From positions 1 through 13,907 of the forward strand of contig MFDZ01000067.1 in NCBI GenBank assembly GCA_001777455.1: a DNA stretch of 13,907 bases, read 5' to 3'. The translations under genes were made by a program, and so were the position numbers. The DNA comes from Candidatus Daviesbacteria bacterium RIFCSPLOWO2_02_FULL_41_8. Its GTDB lineage: Bacteria > Patescibacteriota > Microgenomatia > Daviesbacterales > UBA10151. Below, one piece after another: positions 1 through 7,207 of the stretch; within the stretch, counting starts at the first letter, position 1, and every line of letters begins with the position of its first letter. The notes under the pieces are model-generated. The model was not told the origin of the DNA. It did no database searches and saw only the letters and a list, made by a program, of their open reading frames with translations.

Positions 1-5
1 ATAAA

Positions 6-989
6 TTAAATTTCCTTCGCCGCAATTTTTAGATTAGCTTTAAGCCTTTCCTGCATTTGGTTTAGAGTCAAAAGGCCCTCCTGGGGACCGATTTTCTCTA
101 CTACTGCCGCCCCGTTGGCCGCCCCCCACCGCATAGCTTCCGGCAAACTCTTACCATAAAAAAGCCCGGCAATCAGTCCCGTGGCATAGCCGTCTCCTGC
201 CCCGGTCATCTCCAAAAGTTCGGCCGGAAAAATCCCGATCTTGTAGAATTTTTTTCCGTCAAACCCATACGACCCTTCCCCGTCGTCTGTAATTACCACC
301 AATTCCGGGCCTAAGTCAGCTAAACCGGAAAGCAGTTTCTTGATTTCCACCTTTTTCTCCTCATTAATACCTAAAACTTTCTTGGCTTCTTCTTTATTAA
401 CTATAAAAACTTTGGTTAATGAAAGCAGTTTGGGGAATTTTTTGACTCCGAATTTTAGCTGATGAGTGCCGGGTGTATAAACTAAATTCGCTCCGGTCCG
501 TTCAATATATTGTTCTATTTGGGAAACCAACAGAGTTTTAGGGAAGGAAAAAGATACGGAAGAAAAATAAACCCACTTAGTTTTGTCCAGATCCGGCAAG
601 TTATAATCCCAGGGGTAGTGATAAACTAAAATCGTCCGCTCGCCTTCGTAATTAAGCACTATTGATTGTTCTGTAGCTACACCTTTATTGATTACAATAT
701 AGCGGGTATCAACGCCTTCTTCTTTTAAATGATCCAAAATCATCCGGCCGTTGCCGTCTCCGCCGATATTGCCATACAGAGCGGTTTTCAGCTTTAGCCG
801 GGAAGCTCCAATGGCATTATTATTATTGTTGCCGGCAGTTAAAGACTGCACGCTGTCGATCGGAATTTTATCCCCGTAATTTAAACAGATTTCACATTTT
901 TCTTTATTTAAGCTACAACTGATGTGCGCTTTGGGAAGATGAACAAAATTATCAATCCTGGCATCACCAATGGAAATAAGGTCAAACAT
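6..989 (-). CDS. PfkB-family carbohydrate kinase
   Basis: ATP-dependent kinase of the ribokinase/PfkB fold, probably phosphorylating a sugar or nucleoside in the cytoplasm; the substrate cannot be read from sequence. Visible: N-terminal strand with IGDARID (about 7-13), the GGDGNG stretch at 76-81 followed by LKEEGVDT (88-95), NKEEA at 198-202, and the C-terminal PfkB signature TGAGDGYATG (262-271) with catalytic base Asp266 in the GAGD anion hole. At 327 aa the length is normal. Odd: the substrate-side segment usually written GGxxxNxA reads AGNNNNNA (52-59), with five Asn in a row, and the N-terminal lid has Cys25, Cys32 and Cys35, the last two as CEIC. The extended lid resembles a kinase subfamily I associate with CPR bacteria and archaea (recollection only). 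It has its own promoter just upstream and is followed by the window edge. The family is secure, the substrate unknown. Confidence 0.9.
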   Translation of the reverse strand: MFDLISIGDARIDNFVHLPKAHISCSLNKEKCEICLNYGDKIPIDSVQSLTAGNNNNNAIGASRLKLKTALYGNIGGDGNGRMILDHLKEEGVDTRYIVINKGVATEQSIVLNYEGERTILVYHYPWDYNLPDLDKTKWVYFSSVSFSFPKTLLVSQIEQYIERTGANLVYTPGTHQLKFGVKKFPKLLSLTKVFIVNKEEAKKVLGINEEKKVEIKKLLSGLADLGPELVVITDDGEGSYGFDGKKFYKIGIFPAELLEMTGAGDGYATGLIAGLFYGKSLPEAMRWGAANGAAVVEKIGPQEGLLTLNQMQERLKANLKIAAKEI

Positions 990-1006
990 AATTGAAGTCT
1001 TTTTTA

Positions 1007-1035
1007 AGCTTACCTGCTTAGGATCAAATTATCAA
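1007..1035 (-). promoter_or_regulatory. Putative promoter of the PfkB kinase gene
   Basis: On the minus strand TTGATA (1035-1030) is followed after exactly 17 bases by TAAGCT (1012-1007). Transcription would start near 1000, giving a leader of about 11 nt before the ATG at 989. The -10 is far from consensus (TATAAT), so this is a reasonable but unproven call. It separates the kinase gene from the nucleoside phosphorylase gene that ends at 1048. Confidence 0.4.
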
Positions 1036-1047
1036 GGGAAACAAGTA

Positions 1048-1806
1048 TTACAAAACCGAAAGGGCTATTCTGTGTAGACTATTCAATCTTTGCAAAACTA
1101 TATCTTCATGAAATTTAGGTACCCAAAAACCACTTGCTAATAAGTCACTCACTACCATTACACTGGCAAATTCTACTCCCCTATATTGGGCCACAGCTGC
1201 CAACGCAGCAGTTTCAAGTTCTACAGCCAATACACCCTCTTTTTGGTATAGTTCTAATTCCCTGGTTGTTTCCCTATAAGGAGTGGCGATGGTCCATATT
1301 ATCCCTTCAGAAAAATCTATTTTTGCTAAAACTAGTGCCTGTTTTAACTGTTCGGTAAGAAGCTGTGAAGTTCTAATCAATTTACCCGGTTCTAAATAAT
1401 GATGTGAAACACCCTCATCCCTAATGGCAGAGTCGCACACGACAATATCCCCTGTCTGTAAATTGCTTTGTAGGCTACCTGCTAATCCCACATTGATAAA
1501 CTTTCTGCTTCCTAAGGCAATCAACTCTTCCATTGCCATTGAAGCAGTTGTGGCTCCTATGCCAGTGAGGTTTATTCCTTTTGTTCCATCAGTTAGTAAA
1601 GATAATCCATAAGTTATGTAATGTGTCCTTCTACCGTCTTCTAAACTTAATAGATAGTCAACTGAGGCTGGCAGATAAGTTAAAATTACCCTCTCCGGAA
1701 TGGTCAATTCCCGATCGTAACTATGCTTTTTTTGATATTTTAAAGAATCACCAGGAGAAATTATAGCTGTATCCCGTTCTTTTCCTTCACAATTCGGATA
1801 ACCCAT
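1048..1806 (-). CDS. Nucleoside phosphorylase (PNP/UDP family)
   Basis: Cytoplasmic enzyme expected to split a nucleoside with phosphate into free base and (deoxy)ribose-1-phosphate for salvage. Using the ATG at 1806 the protein is 252 aa, typical of uridine and purine nucleoside phosphorylases of the trimer/hexamer class. Visible: N-terminal AIISPGD (14-20, the usual phosphate-loop region), TGIGATTASMAMEEL (81-95), VGLAGSL (106-112), TGDIVV (118-123), ribose-contact motif VELETAAL (195-202) and base-contact VVSD (218-221). The ribose motif has Leu where the family normally has Met before the invariant Glu (Glu198 here). Start choice: the frame is open upstream to an ATG at 1878, but that extension lies inside the preceding gene; ATG 1806 falls two bases after that gene's stop and begins just before the conserved loop. 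Co-transcribed with the 211-aa hypothetical. Uridine, purine and MTA substrates cannot be separated. Confidence 0.85.
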   Translation of the reverse strand: MGYPNCEGKERDTAIISPGDSLKYQKKHSYDRELTIPERVILTYLPASVDYLLSLEDGRRTHYITYGLSLLTDGTKGINLTGIGATTASMAMEELIALGSRKFINVGLAGSLQSNLQTGDIVVCDSAIRDEGVSHHYLEPGKLIRTSQLLTEQLKQALVLAKIDFSEGIIWTIATPYRETTRELELYQKEGVLAVELETAALAAVAQYRGVEFASVMVVSDLLASGFWVPKFHEDIVLQRLNSLHRIALSVL

Positions 1807-1808
1807 TT

Positions 1809-2444
1809 TTAAACAAATACAATCACAGGCATGGCTCCGACAAGTTGCCGCACTTCCCGTTCCCAAAAAATGACCCACCGTTCTTTTTGTTCAGTAACCT
1901 CAAGCTTCCCTCCTCCAACACGACCCACGCTAATATCCTCAGCATTAGTAGTTATATCTAAAACTTGGCCTAAACACTCTTTTCTTAAGAGTGGTCTACC
2001 CATTCTACGATCAAAACCTATATCTGCTTGAGCAAGCATTGTGGCAAGCGGCATAATTGCTTTTGCGTTAGGCAATTCTGTTTGAATTGAGGATTCAGAG
2101 TATTCTTCAATCATTGTCAGGCGTCTCTCCTTTGATATAGGATAGTCACTGGTGCGGGGAATACTGCCAGGAAGAAACAGTCTTGTTGGATTAAGAGCTA
2201 TTGTCGTTGCAGGCGACTTACTCATCATTAAATTTGGCTGGCTTTTAACATAATTTGGGGTTCCCCGATTGAAATATTCGCTAGACTCACTGACAATTTC
2301 ATTTAATGTTTTTGCTTCAACTGGGAGAAAAATAAATTGTCTGCTTTCTAAAAATTCTTGTTCAGATGAAGTAGGCTGACGGACTGCCCTCAATATATTA
2401 TAAGTTTGCTGAGTAAGACCTTCTACCCCTAAGATACTTGACAT
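1809..2444 (-). CDS. Conserved hypothetical protein, 211 aa
   Basis: No function can be assigned. The protein is soluble-looking, with no signal peptide or membrane segment. It contains a block ALNPTRLFLPGS (83-94), then EEYSE (113-117), then NAKAIMPLA (126-134), and ends in a basic/hydrophobic stretch (IFWEREVRQLVGAMPVIVFV, 192-211). The pattern 'NPxxLFLPxS ... MIxEYS/FS ... (V/N)KAI' resembles a hypothetical family I recall as common in CPR genomes, so I treat it as a real conserved protein; that recollection needs a profile search. It starts at ATG 2444, almost at the predicted transcription start, and its stop is two bases before the nucleoside phosphorylase ATG, so the pair is a bicistron. 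The real coding nature is supported by the matched promoter and tight coupling. Confidence 0.7.
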   Translation of the reverse strand: MSSILGVEGLTQQTYNILRAVRQPTSSEQEFLESRQFIFLPVEAKTLNEIVSESSEYFNRGTPNYVKSQPNLMMSKSPATTIALNPTRLFLPGSIPRTSDYPISKERRLTMIEEYSESSIQTELPNAKAIMPLATMLAQADIGFDRRMGRPLLRKECLGQVLDITTNAEDISVGRVGGGKLEVTEQKERWVIFWEREVRQLVGAMPVIVFV

Positions 2445-2452
2445 AATGCAGG

Positions 2453-2481
2453 AGTTTACTTCGTTATAGGTTGTTTGTCAA
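2453..2481 (-). promoter_or_regulatory. Promoter of the hypothetical/phosphorylase pair
   Basis: Minus strand TTGACA (2481-2476), 17-base spacer, TAAACT (2458-2453). The expected start site is about 2446, two bases before the ATG at 2444, so the mRNA would be leaderless or nearly so. The -35 is a perfect consensus and overlaps by two bases the palindrome at 2480-2495. Confidence 0.6.
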
Positions 2482-2495
2482 GCATTATAATGCTT
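2480..2495. promoter_or_regulatory. 16-bp perfect palindrome at promoter edge, possible operator
   Basis: AAGCATTATAATGCTT is self-complementary over all 16 bases. It covers the last codons and stop of copZ and touches the -35 box of the next transcription unit. There is no following T-run, so it is not an intrinsic terminator. A dimeric repressor or activator site is plausible; no regulator for it is identified. Confidence 0.4.
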
Positions 2496-2694
2496 GCGCT
2501 GTATAGCCTGATTTTTTGATGGTTTGAAGGATTAAATCATCAGTCACTTTATCTGAATCAAATTCCACTTCCGTTACCTGTTTGGCATAAGAGGTGCTGG
2601 AGGATTTAACTCCCGGAAGGTCTTCCAGGTCCATATCTATAGTTAAGGCGCAAGACGAACAATGCATGCCGGTAATTTTGAACTTTTTCTTCAT
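2485..2694 (-). CDS. copZ: Copper chaperone, HMA domain
   Basis: Small cytoplasmic Cu(I) carrier of the Atx1/CopZ ferredoxin-like fold that hands copper to the N-terminal HMA domain of CopA or to CsoR. The whole 69-aa protein is one heavy-metal-associated domain: GMHCSSC at 9-15 supplies the two thiolate ligands Cys12 and Cys15, and GY at 63-64 sits where CopZ proteins usually carry a conserved aromatic near the metal site. Start: ATG 2694 gives the usual MKKKFKITGMHC beginning; an in-frame TTG at 2715 would add seven residues unlike the family. It is the last gene of the copper operon, 27 bases after the UreH/TauE-cupredoxin gene. Metal specificity for Cu(I) is inferred from the neighbours. 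Confidence 0.92.
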   Translation of the reverse strand: MKKKFKITGMHCSSCALTIDMDLEDLPGVKSSSTSYAKQVTEVEFDSDKVTDDLILQTIKKSGYTAQAL

Positions 2695-2721
2695 ATAGAT
2701 TCTTCGCAATGACAAAAGAGG

Positions 2722-3765
2722 TCAAATCACCTCTATTACCCCTGAATACATTCCCATTGAGCAGGTATAGACAATCTTTCCGGGATTAGAGGGAGTAAAA
2801 TCTACCGTCTCCGTTACTCCTGCTTGCAACCTTTTCCTGACTCCCAAGCTGGGTATGGTAAAGGCCGAAGAGCATCCCACTCTCCCACTGGCTGTCAGAT
2901 TAAGCCTGACCGGCATATTGTTTTTAACCTTTATATACCTGGGTTCATATCCGCCGGATACAGCAGTAATGTCGGCCGTTTGAATCCCGTTAATGATATT
3001 CGTACTAATCCCACCTTGATCACTGCCGCTCTGTCCCCCGCTTAAATCAATCTGAATCGGGGAGTTATCGGCAATTGTTTGCCAGGTAACAGGGGAACCA
3101 GCCGCTACCAATGCTCCGTTGAGAGAAGTAATCCCCAAATATAATACCCCAACTCCGGCTATTTTCAAAAACCTGGTCCGGAAAGCATCCCCCAAAACGG
3201 TAGTCAAAAAACCCAATCCCAAAAAAAGCGGGGCAGTACCTAAAACAAACGCCCCCATTATTCCTGCACCCAAAATGGGACTGCCGGAGGAAATCGCCAA
3301 AGCTTCCATAGCCAAAGTGGTCCCGCAGGGAATAAAGATTGTCAACGCTCCTAAGAAGGCCGGAGCAAATAAATCTTTGCTTTTCGATTGATTGCGAACC
3401 AGCTTGGATAAAAACCTGGGAGGCTGAATAATCGCATACCTAAAAATCGGGTGGACGTTTAAAAGATTAAAAGCTACCAAAATCATATATGCCGCTGCTA
3501 CAATTTGCATGGTAATTCTGGCTCCGTCAGACAAAGATAAAACCGAGCCAAATCCTCCTAAAATTAAGCCTAGAATGAGGTAAGCCACAAATTTAGTTAT
3601 CAAAAAAGCTAAAGTCGGCCAAATATTGTGCTTGTGCCGCACTCCTGCTCTGATATCTTCTTCTTCGCGCGCCGCAATGGTAGATGCCAAAAGACCACCC
3701 TGCACTGCCATACAGGATACTCCGCCTACTGTTAAACCGGTTAAAAATATTACCCAGAGATCCAT
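2722..3765 (-). CDS. UreH/TauE-like membrane protein fused to cupredoxin-like domain
   Basis: Polytopic membrane protein of the COG2836 (UreH domain, sulfite-exporter-like, DsbD-related) class. The N-terminal half (about 1-220) has roughly six hydrophobic segments with the family motifs GGVSCMAVQGG (14-24) and PCGTTLAMEA (146-155). These place single Cys18 and Cys147 in membrane helices, the usual redox or metal pair of this family. A polar Gly/Ser-rich linker (about 225-260) leads to a C-terminal cupredoxin-like beta domain (about 262-347). There GCSSAF (297-302) and CSMGMYSG (335-342) provide likely ligands Cys298, Cys335 and Met337 or Met339; the usual first His is replaced by Cys. It lies one base after copA and upstream of copZ. 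Possible roles are copper transfer across or outside the membrane, or delivery to an acceptor; function is inferred. TauE-type sulfite transport is unlikely here. Confidence 0.82.
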   Translation of the reverse strand: MDLWVIFLTGLTVGGVSCMAVQGGLLASTIAAREEEDIRAGVRHKHNIWPTLAFLITKFVAYLILGLILGGFGSVLSLSDGARITMQIVAAAYMILVAFNLLNVHPIFRYAIIQPPRFLSKLVRNQSKSKDLFAPAFLGALTIFIPCGTTLAMEALAISSGSPILGAGIMGAFVLGTAPLFLGLGFLTTVLGDAFRTRFLKIAGVGVLYLGITSLNGALVAAGSPVTWQTIADNSPIQIDLSGGQSGSDQGGISTNIINGIQTADITAVSGGYEPRYIKVKNNMPVRLNLTASGRVGCSSAFTIPSLGVRKRLQAGVTETVDFTPSNPGKIVYTCSMGMYSGVIEVI

Positions 3766-3766
3766 A

Positions 3767-5974
3767 TTATATTTTCGCTTTCTTCAAGAGTAATGAATTA
3801 CCGACTACGGATATTGAACTTAAGGCCATAGCTGCCGAAGCCAAAATCGGATTAAGCAGAATATTAAAAGGCAGGTATAAAATTCCCATAGCGACAGGTA
3901 TCAGGATGATATTATACCCGAAAGCCCAGAAAAGGTTAAGTCTTATTGTCCGCATGGTTTTCTTGGATAAAATGATGGCGGAAGCGACAGAGCCTAAATC
4001 TTTATTAATCAAAGTAATATTCCCTGACTCAATCGCCACATCAGTCCCGGAACCCATGGCAATACCCACATCAGCGCCGGCCAGTGCCGGAGCATCGTTG
4101 ATCCCGTCTCCCACAAAAGCCACCTTTTTGCCCTCTCCTTGTAATTTCCTTACTTCTTTTTCTTTCTCGCCGGGCAGAACCTCCGCCAATACCCTTTTTA
4201 TACCAACCTGTTTGGCGATGGCCGCGGCAGTTTTACCGTTATCTCCCGTCAACATAATCACTTCAATCCCCATTCCCTGCAATTTTTTAACAGCCGCTTT
4301 AGCCGAATCCTTAACCGTATCCGCCACCGCAATCAAACCTGCCAGCTGTCCATTTACTCCCAACATCATTACTGTTTTTCCTTCCTCTTCCAGCTTTGTA
4401 AGGTCGCTCCTTGCAAGTGTGGTATCTATTTTTTCCTTTTCCATCAGTCTCCGGTTTCCGAAAACTATTTTCTTACCCTTCACCACGCCCTCCACTCCAT
4501 GTCCGGGAATTGCCTTAAACCCTGTGACCTTTTCAAACTTTACCCTTTCCGCTTCACCCTTTTTTACGATAGCTTCAGCCAATGAGTGCTCTGATCCCTT
4601 CTCAATCGATGCCGCCATCTGTAAAACCGCCTTTCCGCTTTCCCCTTTCCCCTTCACGCTTACAACATCCGTCACTACCGGCTTCCCATAAGTCAGTGTC
4701 CCGGTTTTATCAAAAACCACCGTATTAATTTTATGCGCAGTTTCCAAACTAGCGGCATCTTTTATCAAAATCCCTTTCTCTGCCCCGATTCCCGTTCCCA
4801 CCATAATGGCAGTCGGGGTAGCCAGTCCCATGGCGCAGGGGCAGGCAATAATCAAAACCGCCACCATATTTAATATGGCAAACAAAAACGCCGGTTGAGG
4901 ACCAAAAATATACCAGACTGAAAAAGTGAAAAGAGCCAGCATAATAACAATCGGCACAAAGTATGAAGAAATTAAATCTGCTAACCGCTGGATCGGAGCT
5001 TTGCTGGCCTGGGCCTCTTCCACCAACTTGATAATTTGCGCCAGTAAAGTATCACTACCTACTTTAGTGGCTTTATAAGTAAACGTGCCGGTTTTGTTTA
5101 AAGTGGCGCCCACTACATTGTCACCTTTTGTTTTATCAACCGGAATACTTTCACCTGTCACCATTGACTCATCAATACTGGACTCCCCTTCCAAAATCTT
5201 CCCGTCCACCGGGATTTTTTCGCCCGGCCGGACCCGGATAACCATGCCCACAGCCACTTCCGAAATAGGCAGATCTATATCTTTACCGTTTTTAACCACT
5301 CTGGCTGTTTTGGCCTGCAAACCAATTAATCTCTTTATTGCCTCAGAGGTCCCAGCTTTGGCCTTAGCCTCAAAAAAACGGCCCAAAAGAATTAAACCAA
5401 TAATCACCGTAGAAACATCAAAATACGGCATTGGTTCAATGCCGATTTTTTCTACCACTTGCGGCAAAACAGTTACAAAAGCGGAATATCCAAATGCCAC
5501 ACTGGTGCCTATTGCAACCAGCGTATCCATATTGGCAGTCCGGTTTTTTAAAGCGGGGATGGTGGCCCGGTAAAATTCCAAACCTACCCAAAATTGTACC
5601 GGGATCGCCAAAAGCAATTGAACTAAAGGGGGGAGTCCAAAAAATCCGCCCACGACGATTATCGCTCCTAAAGATAAGCTGATAATCACTTTGCTGCGTA
5701 GCTTTTTTAGTTCTTTTTGTTTTTCCTGTTTTTGCTCTCCCTCGCTTTTTATTTCCTGTCCTAAAACTAACTTGTAACCGACGCCTGCTACAGCAGAGGA
5801 TAAAATCTCGTCTGTCGCAACTTTTGGATCATAAGCAACGCTGGCCTGTTCGGTGGCCAAATTCACTGTGGCAGAGGACACGCCGGCAACTTTTGACAGC
5901 GCCCTTTCAATCACCCGGACACAGGATGCACAATGCATGCCTTTAATAGGAAACGATCTCCTCAATTCTGTCAT
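3767..5974 (-). CDS. copA: Cu(I)-translocating P-type ATPase (P1B-1)
   Basis: ATP-driven copper pump of the cytoplasmic membrane; P1B-1 enzymes export Cu(I). Order of domains in 735 aa: one N-terminal HMA domain (about 6-70) with GMHCASC (12-18); membrane helices from about 95; actuator loop with TGES (273-276); the metal-binding CPC (378-380) in the sixth helix; phosphorylation site DKTGT (422-426, Asp422); TGDN (576-579); hinge GDGINDAP (622-629); then helices with YN (687-688) and MALSS (716-720), the paired signatures that mark Cu(I) specificity. Odd: the nucleotide-domain SEHP motif reads SEHSLA (461-466), keeping His463 but lacking Pro. The start codon overlaps the upstream cupredoxin stop in ATGA, indicating translational coupling. 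Full length with no frameshift. Confidence 0.97.
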   Translation of the reverse strand: MTELRRSFPIKGMHCASCVRVIERALSKVAGVSSATVNLATEQASVAYDPKVATDEILSSAVAGVGYKLVLGQEIKSEGEQKQEKQKELKKLRSKVIISLSLGAIIVVGGFFGLPPLVQLLLAIPVQFWVGLEFYRATIPALKNRTANMDTLVAIGTSVAFGYSAFVTVLPQVVEKIGIEPMPYFDVSTVIIGLILLGRFFEAKAKAGTSEAIKRLIGLQAKTARVVKNGKDIDLPISEVAVGMVIRVRPGEKIPVDGKILEGESSIDESMVTGESIPVDKTKGDNVVGATLNKTGTFTYKATKVGSDTLLAQIIKLVEEAQASKAPIQRLADLISSYFVPIVIMLALFTFSVWYIFGPQPAFLFAILNMVAVLIIACPCAMGLATPTAIMVGTGIGAEKGILIKDAASLETAHKINTVVFDKTGTLTYGKPVVTDVVSVKGKGESGKAVLQMAASIEKGSEHSLAEAIVKKGEAERVKFEKVTGFKAIPGHGVEGVVKGKKIVFGNRRLMEKEKIDTTLARSDLTKLEEEGKTVMMLGVNGQLAGLIAVADTVKDSAKAAVKKLQGMGIEVIMLTGDNGKTAAAIAKQVGIKRVLAEVLPGEKEKEVRKLQGEGKKVAFVGDGINDAPALAGADVGIAMGSGTDVAIESGNITLINKDLGSVASAIILSKKTMRTIRLNLFWAFGYNIILIPVAMGILYLPFNILLNPILASAAMALSSISVVGNSLLLKKAKI

Positions 5975-6330
5975 TTAACAATTATCTTTCCGTGATATAT
6001 ATTCATACCACAAGTAAATTTATACTCGCCTACTTTTTGCGGAGTTATTTCTATATTTACTTTTTGATTCAGTGGTAACTCTTTGCGGATCTTAAAATCA
6101 CTTAAAACCACTTCTGATAAACAATCGCTTGAGTCTGTCCGCAAAAAATTAATTTTTGTCGGTTTTCCTTTTTGTATGGTAATCATTTTCGGTGAAAACC
6201 CTCCGGAAACGGTAATATCAACCTTGTTTAAAACATTCACCGGTTTTTCTCTCTTCATTAAGAAAAACCAATAGGTAAAAATGATCCCAAAAAAACTAAA
6301 GATACCTACTAAAATTTTATCTGTACTCAT
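5971..6330 (-). CDS. Membrane-anchored cupredoxin-like protein
   Basis: Small protein of 119 aa with an N-terminal membrane anchor (about 6-25, followed by MKREK, so the body would face outward) and a cupredoxin-like beta-sandwich (about 36-119). Candidate metal ligands are Cys70 in SSDCLSEV, Cys107 and Met109 in TCGMNIYHG (106-114), and perhaps His113. The domain is a sibling of the C-terminal domain of the UreH/TauE-like protein in the same operon: both have GG(F/Y)xP, a single mid-domain Cys, and CxMxxYxG near the end. The likely role is binding copper outside the membrane, as a donor or acceptor for CopA or the CcdA-like protein. It is preceded by AGGAAAT about 9 bases upstream, a rare clear ribosome-binding site in this operon, after a 40-base gap from the CcdA-like gene. 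Its stop overlaps the copA start. Confidence 0.85.
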   Translation of the reverse strand: MSTDKILVGIFSFFGIIFTYWFFLMKREKPVNVLNKVDITVSGGFSPKMITIQKGKPTKINFLRTDSSDCLSEVVLSDFKIRKELPLNQKVNIEITPQKVGEYKFTCGMNIYHGKIIVK

Positions 6331-6370
6331 AATTTAATATTTCCTATTTGCCTTACTTCCCTAATGTTTA

Positions 6371-7207
6371 TTATATTTTTTTTGATACCCAATAAATAAA
6401 GTAAACCAATGCTCCGACAAACAGGATATTCAGAAAAATATTATTACCCAGTGTTACGTTAACAGTATTTAGGGCGTTTGTAATAGTTTTGGTGAATACA
6501 TCCATATTTTCGGCGGATAATTTCCCTGTCACTGTTAACCCTAAAGCCAACAGTCCGGTAATCAAAAAAACAATCGCCGCCACTAAATTACTCATTATTA
6601 CCACATAGGTTTTGCCAAAAAGCTTTAGATCTAAAACAGGCTTTCTGAGGAAGGTGAACTTAGGCATTTTGTCGGACAGGAAAAGCGCAATCAAAAGCAA
6701 AGGAACCACCATGCCGAGGACGTACATTCCGCCCACTAATAATGCTCCGAAAAAGCTGGGGGAAAGCAGTGTCAAAGTCATAATACCGATCAACACCGGG
6801 GCGCAACAAGCGCTGGTAATACCGGACACAATTCCCATGGTAAAAATTGACACTACATCGGTTTTTCCGCTGGCATTTATTCCGCTCAAGTTAGGCATCG
6901 GCAGTTTAAGGCCTAAAAAGGTAGTTGCCGCCACTGCCAGCATGATAAATCCTCCCAAAATATAAATCATGTCGTGATAGCGAAAAAGTAGTTTAGAAAC
7001 AAAAGCCACTCCCAACACCGCCGGCAAAAGCACCACAAAAATCCCGGCCCCGAAAACTAAAGTCATCAGAATTACTTTTTCTTTTTCTTTAAACACACTG
7101 CCCAAATATGTAGGAAGTAAAAATGTAATACAGCAGGGAGCAAACAGGGCTACCATCCCTGCCACAAATGCCGCTATAAGAGATGTCTGAAAAAGCACGG
7201 TTTCCAT
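6371..7207 (-). CDS. CcdA/DsbD-like membrane thiol-disulfide transporter
   Basis: Polytopic membrane protein of the CcdA/DsbD-beta superfamily, which carries reducing equivalents from cytoplasmic thioredoxin to outside thiols through a Cys pair in two membrane helices. In 278 aa about six to seven hydrophobic helices are visible. The first signature is FAPCCITFLLP (22-32) and the second SACCAPVLIG (132-141), so each half carries a Cys-Cys doublet (25-26 and 134-135) instead of the usual single Cys beside Pro. Doublets could bind a soft metal or give extra redox partners. It is coupled to the preceding Cys-rich gene by TAATG (one-base overlap). Likely function: reducing, or passing copper to, the cupredoxin-like, DUF1573 or Cys-rich partners of the operon. 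Direct metal transport is an alternative. The family is fairly sure, the substrate is not. Confidence 0.8.
   Translation of the reverse strand: METVLFQTSLIAAFVAGMVALFAPCCITFLLPTYLGSVFKEKEKVILMTLVFGAGIFVVLLPAVLGVAFVSKLLFRYHDMIYILGGFIMLAVAATTFLGLKLPMPNLSGINASGKTDVVSIFTMGIVSGITSACCAPVLIGIMTLTLLSPSFFGALLVGGMYVLGMVVPLLLIALFLSDKMPKFTFLRKPVLDLKLFGKTYVVIMSNLVAAIVFLITGLLALGLTVTGKLSAENMDVFTKTITNALNTVNVTLGNNIFLNILFVGALVYFIYWVSKKI

Noticed and set aside
1807..1878. Upstream extension of the nucleoside phosphorylase to ATG 1878, or a frameshift linking it with the 211-aa gene
   Set aside because: The extension lies in the end of the 211-aa gene and lacks family residues; the stop-AA-ATG junction at 1811-1804 gives a clean bicistron, and the two products are unrelated folds, so no frameshift is needed.
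2480..2495. Palindrome as a terminator for the copper operon
   Set aside because: No T-run follows on the minus strand and the stem is AT-rich; better explained as an operator-like site. No clear terminator for the copper operon was found.
3684..4691. Long plus-strand reading frame of 335 codons opposite the 3' part of copA
   Set aside because: It is the antisense shadow of copA and the start of the UreH/TauE-like gene; low-complexity Ser/Pro/Thr/Ile composition, no family motifs, no promoter, while the minus strand has full P-type ATPase motifs.
5085..5573. Plus-strand frame of 162 codons inside copA
   Set aside because: Antisense shadow of the actuator and membrane regions of CopA; no start signals and no recognisable domain.
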